Part shown: one piece after another, positions 48,431 to 58,979 of the stretch
Layout of the letters: every line of letters begins with the position of its first letter
How positions within the stretch are numbered: the stretch's first letter is position 1
Assembly: GCA_963920575.1 (NCBI GenBank)
Contig: OY986972.1
Coordinates: 6,522,010 to 6,586,009 of the forward strand
Direction of reading: 5' to 3'
Origin: Narthecium ossifragum
Taxonomy: Eukaryota > Streptophyta > Magnoliopsida > Dioscoreales > Nartheciaceae
Length of the DNA stretch: 64,000 nucleotides
Notes under the pieces: model-generated
Database searches by the model: none
The model's input: the letters and a program-made list of their open reading frames with translations, nothing else
Told to the model about the DNA's origin: nothing
Program-made: the position numbers and the translations under genes

Positions 48431-49313
48431 AAGCATCTAACACCCCACATACCCTCTTCCTTGCTCTTCCTCTTCTACTTCCTCCAGGCCTTCATTTCCT
48501 TCTGCTCCCATTCGTCTGCAAACCCAACTTCTCCCCTTCTTTTCCTGCTAAAATGTGAGATGGGGGACGCTCCCTCTTGATTGTATGGGGTTTCTTCTCC
48601 TGGGGAGTTCTTCATCGGACCTCGACGGTAGTGGCGGCGGCCTTCCACCCTTATGGATCTCAATGCCCGGCTGTCACCGGATCGTTGTTCACCAGATCTG
48701 AACAGCGTTGAAAGGGTGCCCCCCCCCCCCGCCCTCCTTCTCAAACTCATAGCCTGGAGGTCACCGGAATCGGTCTTGACCAGATCTTGACGCCCAAGGA
48801 AGAGTCGTGCACCCTTCTTGATCTCGAGGTCACCGGATCATTCGTTACCGAATGTACACTGGCGTTCAATCGGCCCCCCACCTTTGACGATCTCGAAGCC
48901 TGGAGGTCACCACATATCTCATCGATGTGCTGGATCTGAAGCTCCGACTGCCTTTTCCATCGTCTAACACCTCCCTCTTGCAGCCCGTTGTCCAACCTCT
49001 GGTGAGGATTTCCTTTTTTTCCCCTTCGTTGTTTTTTGTGGGATTTTCGCCATAATTGATTTTTTCCGCCGCTATGTACAGTTTCATTGCACTACCAATC
49101 TTCTTTTTCATCCCAATCGCTGGTGTGTTTGATTTGCTCATGCTCTGTTTTGGGTCTAACAGCAAAGAGTTCTTGGCCATGAGAACTCATAGGACAGAAT
49201 TACTAATTGCATTAATTTGTTTAATAACGTCGAATATAGTGTTGTGATGGTTAATGATTCATACATGTGTAGGCACTTGTAGGGGTCCTGCGATTAAAAA
49301 AAAAAAGGAGAAA
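48431..49313. other. region upstream of the Harbinger Myb/SANT pseudogene
   Basis: No confident gene. Includes a C run at about 48721 and short segments with TCACCGGATC-like repeats (48675, 48755, 48830, 48905). Possibly the 5' portion of the PIF/Harbinger element; its terminal repeat was not found. Confidence 0.4.
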
Positions 49314-50695
49314 ATGCCAAGGAGGAACACCAACAACAATCCAATAATAAGGAAGAAAAATTAGACTGAGGCCGAAGACCACCACCTGCTAGACCTATTT
49401 AAGGAACGATACGTCAATAACTTCTTCATCAATGGGCAATTTACTAAGGATGCATGGAGGTTCGTTCTAGACGAGTTCAACAAGCATCGTGTGGAGAAGA
49501 TGGATATGGAGAACCTCAAAAATAGGTTGAAGGTCCTAAAAAAAAAAGCATAGCGCCTACAAAGATTTGGTTGGCAAGAGAGGTTGGGGATGGGATGATG
49601 ACACCAATATGCCTTTGCCTCCTCATGCATCATCATGGGATGAACTAATAAGGGTATGATCTACTGCTCAATTGATAGCTTTGTACGAAATAAAGATCTT
49701 GCATTGATTTCATGTTCTCTTCCTACCTTCAGGAAGGTTCAAAGTATGTCTGTCTGAAAGATAAAGTTTATATGTTCTATGACACCATGAATCTCCTGAC
49801 GAGCACAAAAACTGCGACTGGGGAGTTATGTTATTCCTCCAACACCAAGAAGACACAAAATGAAGGGCCAGAGAAAACTCTCGAAAGCAGTGGATCATCG
49901 GATACCCAAACGGATGCCTAGTCACCTCCTACTCCCCTGTATCCATCTCGCATCTCTTCCCTTAACATTGATGGCAAGGCCCGCAACGCGAGACAACCCG
50001 TGCCATCTCAATACGGTGATCACTTTCAAGACACACCATCAATTCAATCAGTCTCGCAAAGCACACCAGGTGCACCATCTTCACGAGGGAAAAGTGCTAG
50101 TGCCACGGATGCCTCTTGTTCTTCCGGTAGCAAGCGTCGCAGTAGAGAGAATGTAAACAACGGAAAGAAGAAGAGGGTCGAAGCCGGATCAGTTGGTTCA
50201 AGTCGGATTGCCACGTGTATGGAGAGGCGGATAGAGATGAAAGCTGAAGTGCACCATCGAGTGCTTGATTATTCGCTTCCGCGGTGTATGGAGTTGGCTC
50301 ACGCAATGCCGGACATAACCCCTTACCAATTGATTGAGTTATCGGACATATTTAAAAATCATGAAAATAGGGAAGCATTCATCTCACTGAAGGACGAGTA
50401 CCTACGTAAGATGTGGGTAGATAAACATGTTCGGGGACCCAACCCATTTAGCCAGAATGTGCAAAGCAAGCCACCTTCCAATTTACCATATGTTGGATCA
50501 TCATACCACCCACCTGTATGGCCTCCTCAGAACGACATGCCTTACAAAAATCTCCATCGCACAGACTTCTCTTCCACCAATATGACAAGAAGAGGTCAAC
50601 ATCCTCAATATGAAGAAGTCAATCGCAACAGGACACCATATGGAATGCTGGAATATGACCCAAGCGCACATGGCCGATCGGATCCAGAGATGTAG
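49314..50695 (+). pseudogene. PIF/Harbinger accessory protein, Myb/SANT-like, inactivated
   Basis: PIF/Harbinger elements carry a Myb/SANT-like DNA-binding protein that works with the HARBI1-type nuclease. Here the reading starts at the ATG at 49314. TEAEDHHLLDLFKERYVNNF, then GWGWDDDTNMPLPPHASSWD, fit the plant Myb/SANT-like (PF12776-type) domain. A presumed intron lies at about 49655-49733, then a low-complexity Ser-rich linker and a C-terminal part with KDEYLRKMWVDKH. Lesions: TAG at 49362-49364 where the conserved domain-initial Trp is expected, a frameshift at the A run 49538-49547, and TAG at 49919-49921. The frame after 50000 is otherwise open to TAG at 50693. Product inactive. Confidence 0.75.
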
Positions 50696-50698
50696 AGG

Positions 50699-52028
50699 TA
50701 CATTCCTACGCAATCTTCAGTAGAGATGTGACTATCTTAAGTAGGACCGACCAATTTGGGACTTACACCCTCTTTTGTGTGAAGGTTTTTATGTTGATTA
50801 TCACGTTCGTACTTTGTTTTATTCTTAGCATATATGTGTCGCTGCTTGTGGTGGTTGAGAGAAATAATTAAATTATCTAATAGGAGTTGATGACGTAATA
50901 AGTGGTTTAATTACATTTCATTGCTAATTTTGCATGCATATTTACTAATAATCTTCTACTAGTCAGTCTTCTTATGATTACAGGTACTTCCAATTGTAGA
51001 ATGGAATTAAATCGGTTGGTCTATTGTGTTGCTTCCTACTCTTCAGACTTTGGGCCAACGTCTTTTTTATTTGGTCTAAACATATTTTATTAATCCCATT
51101 TAGCCTATCAAATTTGTTGATGTCAGCTCATTCTAATTTATTGTCTCACTTTCAAATGATTTATTATTTGTTTCTTTGTCACCATTTGATTGTTCTACAA
51201 CCAATCATCATTTTTGGACTTACACTCTCTCTTTATTGTGCTTCGATTTCCGCTCTCCATACAGTGGATCACTTGAAGAAAGAGTGCAGAGAGGAAATGA
51301 GCTGAGGTATTACTTGGTATTTGCCAACATTATTCATATATATGTCACACTTATACCGTGTGATGGAGAGAGATTATAGGAAAATATGTCATGAATCTTC
51401 TTCCTTTGAAATTATATTTCTATACATATTCCGAAGATAGAAAAATGTAGGTAGGGTATTGATGGGACATAGCGAGAAAATTCTGGTTAATATTCTTTTC
51501 TAAACAGCTATGCTTGTGAATAAGCTATAAGGAGTGATTGGTTCTCAAATGCAAGAGAAGAGATTTGATATATTGGAAGCAGTATAAAAATCTGAAGAAG
51601 GAATTGCTTAGAAATTATGTTCTCAGGATTACTTCGCTCCATGTTCTTAATAAGATGAAATATAGTCACTCTTTCATATTTTCTCATCACAGTGATGCTC
51701 TTTGTAAGGGAAATTCTCATGTTTTCATAGGATAGTAGATATATTCTCCAATGCACATTGAAACATTTAATAAGAAGTAGAAAGTTGTTTGTCTCCTGTA
51801 AATCAGTATGGAGGACAACTCTTCTTATTTCTCCCTTTCTACAGTTTGATGCAATTACATGATTGCCTTACTAAAGGCTCTTAAAATCAATCAGGCCTTA
51901 AATTGTTTGTCTTTCTATGCAGCGGTTCACTTGTGACTTATTTTACATCAAATTGATAGTTTATCACTCCTCCAGCAAATGCGGACCCTATAATAAAAAA
52001 AGCGTAACAGAAGTAGGAGCTGAGGGAT
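50699..52028. other. spacer inside the presumed Harbinger element
   Basis: AT-rich DNA with only short overlapping frames on both strands and no recognised domain. It separates the Myb/SANT pseudogene from an inserted solo LTR. Confidence 0.4.
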
Positions 52029-52033
52029 CAGCA

Positions 52034-54467
52034 TGTCGCGCCCCGCCCCAGGAAACCCATCCCGGACCGGGACACGATGGGGAAACCTACATTTACTGAC
52101 AATCAACAAACGGAGACTGAACAATAATAAACAAAGGACGGAAGTAAAGTTAACAGCTACTTGGTCAAAACATTATATACATCAGAGTTATACAAATTTA
52201 GAAGATTTTCAATTTACAAAAAGAAGTAATACATCTTCAGGGGTCTCCGCAAAAGCACAACAAAAGCCATCCTGGCCCTCAAACATGGTCGGATGGTGAC
52301 GCGCTGTCACAGGACGAATACCGGGGGGCCCACAGGAGAAGCGCTGGTACCCGCACCTGCAAACAACACAGTCCAGGTAGGAATGACGCAAAGCTCAGCA
52401 GGGTTCTACTCTGTGACACTCACAAGGGAGGCGACACCAACCATATTACTCTGTGCCAAGTACTGAGGCCTGCCAAGGACCCCATAAATCCCGTCAATAA
52501 CCCGAAGGGCACATGTCCAAAGTACGTCCTCCGATGGCCACTGTTCAATGGTGGGCTTTCTCCGACATCCCCTGACACAGGGTGGACATGACGCTACCCG
52601 TAGGACACCCCTCTCCAAGCGGGATCTCCACGCCCGGCGGAACAATCGTGGTTACGACAACCATCTCCCAGCACTCAAAGCAACAGAGCTAGTACCACCC
52701 CTAAACTCCAGATCAAAAGCTAAGTCCTACTAGGGAGCCCACAAATCCTTTCGTTACCCCCAGGATTCCTGTCCATAGTACGCCCTCCGATGGCCACTGT
52801 TCAAGGATTGGACTTTCTCCGATAATCCCAGACACAGGGTGGACAATGACGATACCAGTAGGACACCCATGCCGGGGTAACAACAACCACCACTTAGCTA
52901 TTGATACTGGAGTACTAGGGACAACCCCAAACCCACGCCCTAGCCTAACATGCCTCTAATGCGCAAGAAAGCAAGACAATAATAAAACAGAATAAACAGA
53001 CAGGTAGAAAACAATAAAGCAGGCAAATAGTATAACAACAGCTACAGCAATATTAAAAGATAGATATGAAGCAGTAAAGCAGGTAACAAACAAGACAATA
53101 TAAACAAACATCAGAACAAGAGCACACCTTCGGCCCATTTATACTAAACACTCCCGAGGGTCATGACTCACTCGGTTCACCACAAAGCAGTAAAAGAGGC
53201 ATACATGGTATCACATTTATACTACACAATCCCGGAAGTCACCACTTTCCCGGTTCAACCACAAAGCTATAAACAACCAACAGTTTATAGCTATACTACT
53301 AAACATGACAGAAAGCTGTACACAAAACCATCATGGCAAGCCCTGCGGGCAAAACCGCTAAAACCGCGTACCTACGAACCCCCGCGGGCAAAACAGCATC
53401 AAACATGCGTTCTGGCACAAGCTGGATCGATCCAAAGATGGGATCGATCCGGTTGGATCGATCCGACTTGCTCTCGATCGATCCAAGAGCAAGTTGGATC
53501 GATCCGGCCTGGAAAACCAAGAAAAACAATCGCGATCGATCGATCCAGTTCGGCCTTCGGATCGATCCGCCTAACCTTGGGATCGATCCAACCATCCCTT
53601 GGATCGATCCGGCTAAGAAAAACCAAGGAAAGCCGCACAGTACCACCCTCAGGTACTGTTCCTGGAACAAGTTGGATCGATCCAACTAGCACCTTGGATC
53701 GATCCGACTCCCACTAAAGAACAGGCCGTCTTGAGTGGAACTCGGATCGATCCAGCACCTTTGGATCGATCCCACCCGGCCCTTCGGCCAGCTTTCGACG
53801 GCGGTCACGGCCGGAAAACTAAGCCAAACTTCACCAAACTTGGTGAGTTGGTAGAGCCGGAGCTCACGAAACTACTCATGGTTTCAAAACCGGAAAACAT
53901 CGCCTATACATGGAGATCTACCCAAAATACATCCAAATCCGACGGAAAACAACGAAGAACACAATGAAACCTAAGAATGCCATAGGTAGGAACCCTACCT
54001 CAACAAGAGCTGCTTCAATCCACGAAGTAACGCCTTGGATCTTCCTATCTCCTTTCGAGGTTTCGCCGGCAACGAGCTCAGAGGCGGCGAGGTCGGGGAA
54101 AAAAAGAAGAAGGCACGGCGTCTGTTCTTATACAGACGCCTCAGTGCGATTCGGATCGATCCGACCTCCACCTCGGATCGATCCGAGTTCCACTGACGCC
54201 CACCATTCCCTAGTGCGAGTCGGATCGATCCGAAGTGGAGTTCGGATCGATCCCACCTGCGCTGGGAAGAGAAATTGGGCCCGGTTCAAGCCCAATTTCG
54301 GATCTCTCGATCTCGGGGTCCACCTAACCATCCTATTCAAACACATACACCAAAACAAGGCCTGTGTGTGCACACGCGGGTGTGAAACAAACCAACAATG
54401 CATAATTTTATCAAATTGCCCTTGCGGTCAATAACGAACCACATGAATAGAGGAACGGGTCCTCACA
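52034..54467 (+). mobile_element. solo LTR (family A), 2434 bp, TSD CAGCA
   Basis: Starts TGTCGCGCCCCGCCCC and ends GGGTCCTCACA. The perfect 5-bp repeat CAGCA flanks it (52029-52033 and 54468-54472). No internal retrotransposon region. It contains 15 exact GGATCGATCC palindromes, 11 in 53420-53775 and 4 in 54150-54256. The peptides rich in 'IDPxxDRS' seen in translation come from that motif. Confidence 0.92.
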
Positions 54468-54612
54468 CAGCATCCATCCTTTGCCTTGTTAAGCAAAGAT
54501 TCAGTTCTCTATTTGATACAGTGTTGTACCAACTAGAATGAAACTTTATTATTGACTTAAATCTCCAACTTCATGTAGTTGCCTGGGGAAGGTTGGAAAT
54601 AGAGTATTTATC

Positions 54613-54748
54613 TCACCTGATATCATGTAGTATGAGTACGCTTATGTCACCTGATATCATGTAGTTTGAGTACGCTTATGTCACATGATATCATGTAGTT
54701 TGAGTACGCTTATGTCACATGATATCATGTAGTTTGAGTACAATTATG
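54613..54748 (+). repeat. four-copy 34-bp tandem repeat
   Basis: Unit beginning TCACCTGATATCATGTAG and ending ACGCTTATG starts at 54613, 54647, 54681 and 54715. Spacing is exactly 34 bp with only a few substitutions, the last copy being the most diverged. Confidence 0.9.
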
Positions 54749-56548
54749 GCTGGTTTGAGTACACTTATCATATGATATCTGGTTTTGCAACAGTTTGCAA
54801 CAACTTTAAAAAAGTGTATTGTTTATACTCCATGGTGTGCCTCTTTCATTATTGTAGAGGATAGCTGATTGTGGTGGATGGATGTAATTGTTGTCTATAT
54901 GTGGAGGGTGCACCTCTTTCTTATATTGTACATGTAATTATTGTATGTCGTTCATTATATATGATATATACAAAGGAGATGCTGTAAAAATTTTACGTAC
55001 TTGTCAATTCTCTTTCTATTGTATTTTGTTCTCATTGTTCTATAGCGATGCCTTTGTTTTCAGGACAAGTACATAAGCACATCGACCTTCGACCTCCTCT
55101 AGTAACTTTCTCATATCAACCTCTACTCTATCTAACTCAATTCTTATAACTTCGTATAACTCACATATGCCACTTTGCATTGCTAGATTGAAAGTATTGC
55201 ATAATTATCAAACGACAAGGTTATGTCTTTCCCTTACCCTTCAATCGTGGTTGAGAACAATCCCATTTAAGTTGAGGGTATGCATTACATGCATGTAAAA
55301 AGTCCATTGTAAGATGAAGTAAAAGTAGAAATAACAATATTTGGATCGATCAGGATCGTTTTGGATCCAAACTTCCCATCTAGAGAACCATTTTTGGGCT
55401 GTGGACGGTGGATTGATCTAAGACTCGTTGGATAGATCCAGAATGTGGTTGGATCGATCCAATACTTCCTGGATCCATCCAAAAGCCCTTTCCAGAGGCC
55501 CTTTTTAGCTTTATTAGAGAGTGGATCGATCCAGGATCAATATGTATCGATCCAAGCCCTGGATCGATCCAAACTTGTTCGGATGGATCCAAAACCTCTT
55601 TCCAGAGCCTCTTTTGCAATTTTGGACAGTGGATCGATCCGAGATCATCTTCGATCGATCCCCGCCTTTACGACCTCAAGGTCAATAGTTTTAATCGATC
55701 TAGAAAAGTATTTGTTGTAGGGCCGAGATCATTGAATTCTTGCTAGTGATAGGTGTTAGGTTTGGTGCGTAGGCTGTAGTGAGCTGAGAAGGTGGTGGCC
55801 AACAGGATGGCATCTGTGTGGGGCTGACACCATGAAAAGAAACAAAAAATTTGTTTCTTATGACTGCTTTTATTCCTTGTCTGCTGCTCAAGCCACCCCA
55901 GTCTGCTGCTCAACGTTGCTGATCTTTGCTGAATGAAGGAGTGCTTGGGACAATCGAAGGTAAAGTTTCTAACCCTTGATTAGCTACCTCGTCTTCTCTA
56001 CTCTCCATTTCCGCTACTAGTTTCATTCTTAACCGGAGAGAGATGAAACTAGAGTGGAGGATGGCCAAGATCCGCGGAAATGGTAGGATTACAACGGCTT
56101 CTCGTCGGAATAGCTCTTTGCCATGGGCCTTGACTTCCCATCTGGCCCAACTTCGATATGCTTGTTGAGTTGCATCTCAACGAAATCAATGATAATCTTT
56201 GCCCTTAAATCCATATAATTTTCCATCCATTTTTAACCCAATTGCATCAAATAGTTTCCTGGTAGGTGGAGACAGGTTCATCTAACCTTATATTTAAACA
56301 GTAAAAGATAATTATGTTTGTAAAAAGATAATTATGCTTATAAAAATGAATATTTCGAATTGCATTACATAATTGGCTAGTAAAAGATAATTATGCTTGT
56401 ACATATACCAATGCTTGTACATAGAACACATATAACTATGCTTGTACATAGGTAGGAAGCTTCAGTTCATGAGAGGTGTAATTATGCTTCTTCTTTGTGT
56501 TGTTGATCCATTGCTTGTTGGAGATCAAGTTGAACTGACTGCTAAATC
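54749..56548. other. spacer with a second GGATCGATCC cluster
   Basis: No gene recognised. Four exact GGATCGATCC palindromes and several one-base variants lie at about 55340-55660, outside any LTR whose borders I could define. Short repeats GTAAAAGATAATTATGCTTG occur near 56300-56400. Confidence 0.5.
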
Positions 56549-58979
56549 ATGTCAGAAAGTAGTTTTATGTCGTACGATACTTCAATCGGGTCATCAGAAG
56601 AGGAGGAAATGATTGCCCAGCTAGTTCTAGATGAAGAGGCTTCTTCTTCCGAACGGCCAGCTCCGAGGCCATGTCGCACGAGGCCTTTCATTGGACATCA
56701 AATGATCAATGGTATCATGTCCGGTCATGAAAATAGATGTCAAGAATTATTTAGGTTGTCTAAAGAAGTGTTCGACGGCTTGTGTTTCGCCTTGTAGGCG
56801 AGGGGTTTGATTATGGACACAAAAAACATTACGTGCAGGGAGCAACTTGGAATTTTTCTTCATATGATAGGACATGGAGTATTGATCGCTTACAAACGTC
56901 GTCGTTAAAACGTTGTAAACTCAATCAAAGATTAAATTTATATCCTTATTCAATCACTAAACTATTAGGTAGAAATAGCGATGAAGTCGAGAGTCGATCC
57001 ACAGGGAAAACGTTGGAAACTAAAATCAATTCTCAAAACCCTAAAACTAAGGAAAAGAATCAATGATAGAATAGAATTATCTAAACAAATAAAGAAAATA
57101 AATAAAAGGTTGATCAATTTGAATCAATGGATAAGTGACTTAGGAATTACTCAATCCGCCCTAATTTCGTCTTCAATCTTTTCTAGTTATTCTCTTGTTC
57201 TCTTCTCTCAACATTATGGATTATATGGCTACAAGCTCACATGAATCCCTAAAATAAGATTTATATTCCTAACGGCATAGCCCATCTTTCTTGGCATAGA
57301 TTGTCTTCGGTCCTACAATTACTTTAAGTTATACTACTCCTAATGACCTTGGCACAACCTATCCTATCTTAGCATAGTCTATCTCACTAGCAAACCATAA
57401 ATCACATGAAAACTATCATATGAATCTCTACAATCAATCACAGAAATCATGTAGAACTGAAAATACGTCAAGGAACTCTGTTCCCTCAACTCTATTAACA
57501 ATAAAAAGCAAATTCATAGGATCATGTCTTGAGAAGAATACAAGATTCAAACCAAAGAAGATAGAAAACTATGCTAGGGTTTCATGAATAATCCTAAGTA
57601 CAATAATTAGCAACTCATCTTTTGGATGAAAGCCATCGGGTTGGAATAGGAAGCTGTCACCATCCACATCCTCTCCATCTTCTTCTTCCTCCTCCAAAGA
57701 TTGTCAAAAAGATGATTATTCCCGGATTGAATAACCCTATTTATAAGAGAACTCCCGAAATTAGGGTTTGAGCTATGTTGGACTTCTATTATAACTCGGA
57801 TTTCCTAATTCAACCCTGACAGCTTCTTCTGGTCGCGACTGGGCTCAACCGGTCCGGAATTTGGGAATGTACTCAACATGAAAGATGTAGATTAGGAAGT
57901 ATTCTGTCCTCTCCTGAAGATTTTATAATATTCGGACTTATATAGAATATTTGGCGAATATTCTCCTGAGCATCGACGGACCAGTTTTCCAGCAGCTATG
58001 TATCTTGATCTTCTTCAAAACTGGAATCAATCCATCAGGAATATCGTAAAGTGTCCAACATGAACATTGTAGCTCTTGAAGTCTTCTATCACATAATAAA
58101 TTTCCAAAATATTAGGACTTATACAGAATATCTAAAGAATATTCTCCTGATAGACGACGAAACAGTCTTTATCACATAAATTCCTCTTTTTAGCCGAATT
58201 TCCTGTATTTCTTCTCAAACCATGATTAAACCTGAAATCAACTAACAAAGTATTAAATACAAACACTCTAGGCCTAACAAAGCTAAGTTAAGGGGTTGAA
58301 TCATGAACATTTAGTGACTTATCAAGTATCAAACAGAGTGTTGTAAGAGCAATTTCAGCATTCTAGAGAAACAGTAAGCCGTTATTTCAATAAAGTATTG
58401 AAAGCCGTTGAAAAATTACGTCGTGACTACATTAAACTGCCAGATGATAATGACATCGTCCATCCCATATTCGTGAGGAATTCTACTTATACCCCATTTA
58501 AGGTAATTACTAACATATTATTCAATGGCCTGCCTTTATGTCTTGTACTTATTGCACATGAATTTAATGCTTGAAATGTACTACATAGAAAGCTCTAGGT
58601 GCAATTGATGGGACACATATTCCAGCAGTTGTCAGGGCAGAGCTACGACCTAGATTTCGTAATCGGAAGGGGTTTATATCACAGAATGTTATGGGAGTCG
58701 TGAATTTCGATCTACAATTCCTACATGTCATCACAGGTTGGGAGGGATCGGCGACAGATATGCGAATCCTAAGGAAAGCCATGGAAGACGGTGAATTCAC
58801 AGTTCCCCGAGGTAATGAGTTCAGTCTAGTAGCTAGCTTATATCATCATATTTGATATAACTCCCTTGACCTAACGATGCTAGATTCCATTGGTTGCAGG
58901 AAAATTTTATTTAGTTGATTCTAGTTATGCGAATACATGCCAATTTCTGGCACCGTATAGAGGGGTTCGATACCATATC
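56549..58979 (+). pseudogene. HARBI1-type (PIF/Harbinger) nuclease pseudogene, three times disrupted
   Basis: Plant HARBI1-like DDE nucleases catalyse PIF/Harbinger transposition. Recognisable blocks are MSESSFMSYDTSIG (56549), RPFIGHQMINGIMSG, EVFDGLCF then RLVGEGFDYGHKKH, LQ-x-FQHSRETVSRYFNKVL, the DDE-fold blocks GAIDGTHIPAVVRAELRPRF (first Asp) and HVITGWEGSATDMRILRKAM (second Asp), then VDSSYANTCQF. The third acidic residue and C-terminus are missing because a hAT element starts at 58980. Other lesions: two frameshifts at about 56783-56825, a solo LTR (56883-58324), and a TAA at 58344-58346 where family members have Gln. Two introns are visible (58501-58590 and 58812-58900). It pairs with the Myb/SANT pseudogene upstream on the same strand. 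Confidence 0.85.
56883..58324 (+). mobile_element. solo LTR inside the HARBI1 pseudogene, 1442 bp, TSD AGTAT
   Basis: Starts TGATCGCTTACAAACGTCGT and ends TTAGTGACTTATCA. The 5-bp repeat AGTAT lies at 56878-56882 and 58325-58329. Removing one copy plus the LTR restores the nuclease frame (GHGVSNRVL), which confirms the borders. Its interior has GAGTCGATCCACAGGGA near 56990, a sequence common in plant gypsy-type LTRs of the Athila/Tat group. The family assignment is tentative; the solo-LTR call is firm. Confidence 0.93.

Noticed and set aside
53163..53717. 184-aa ORF with repeated IDP/DRS residues
   Set aside because: Lies inside a solo LTR; the repeats are translations of GGATCGATCC palindromes.
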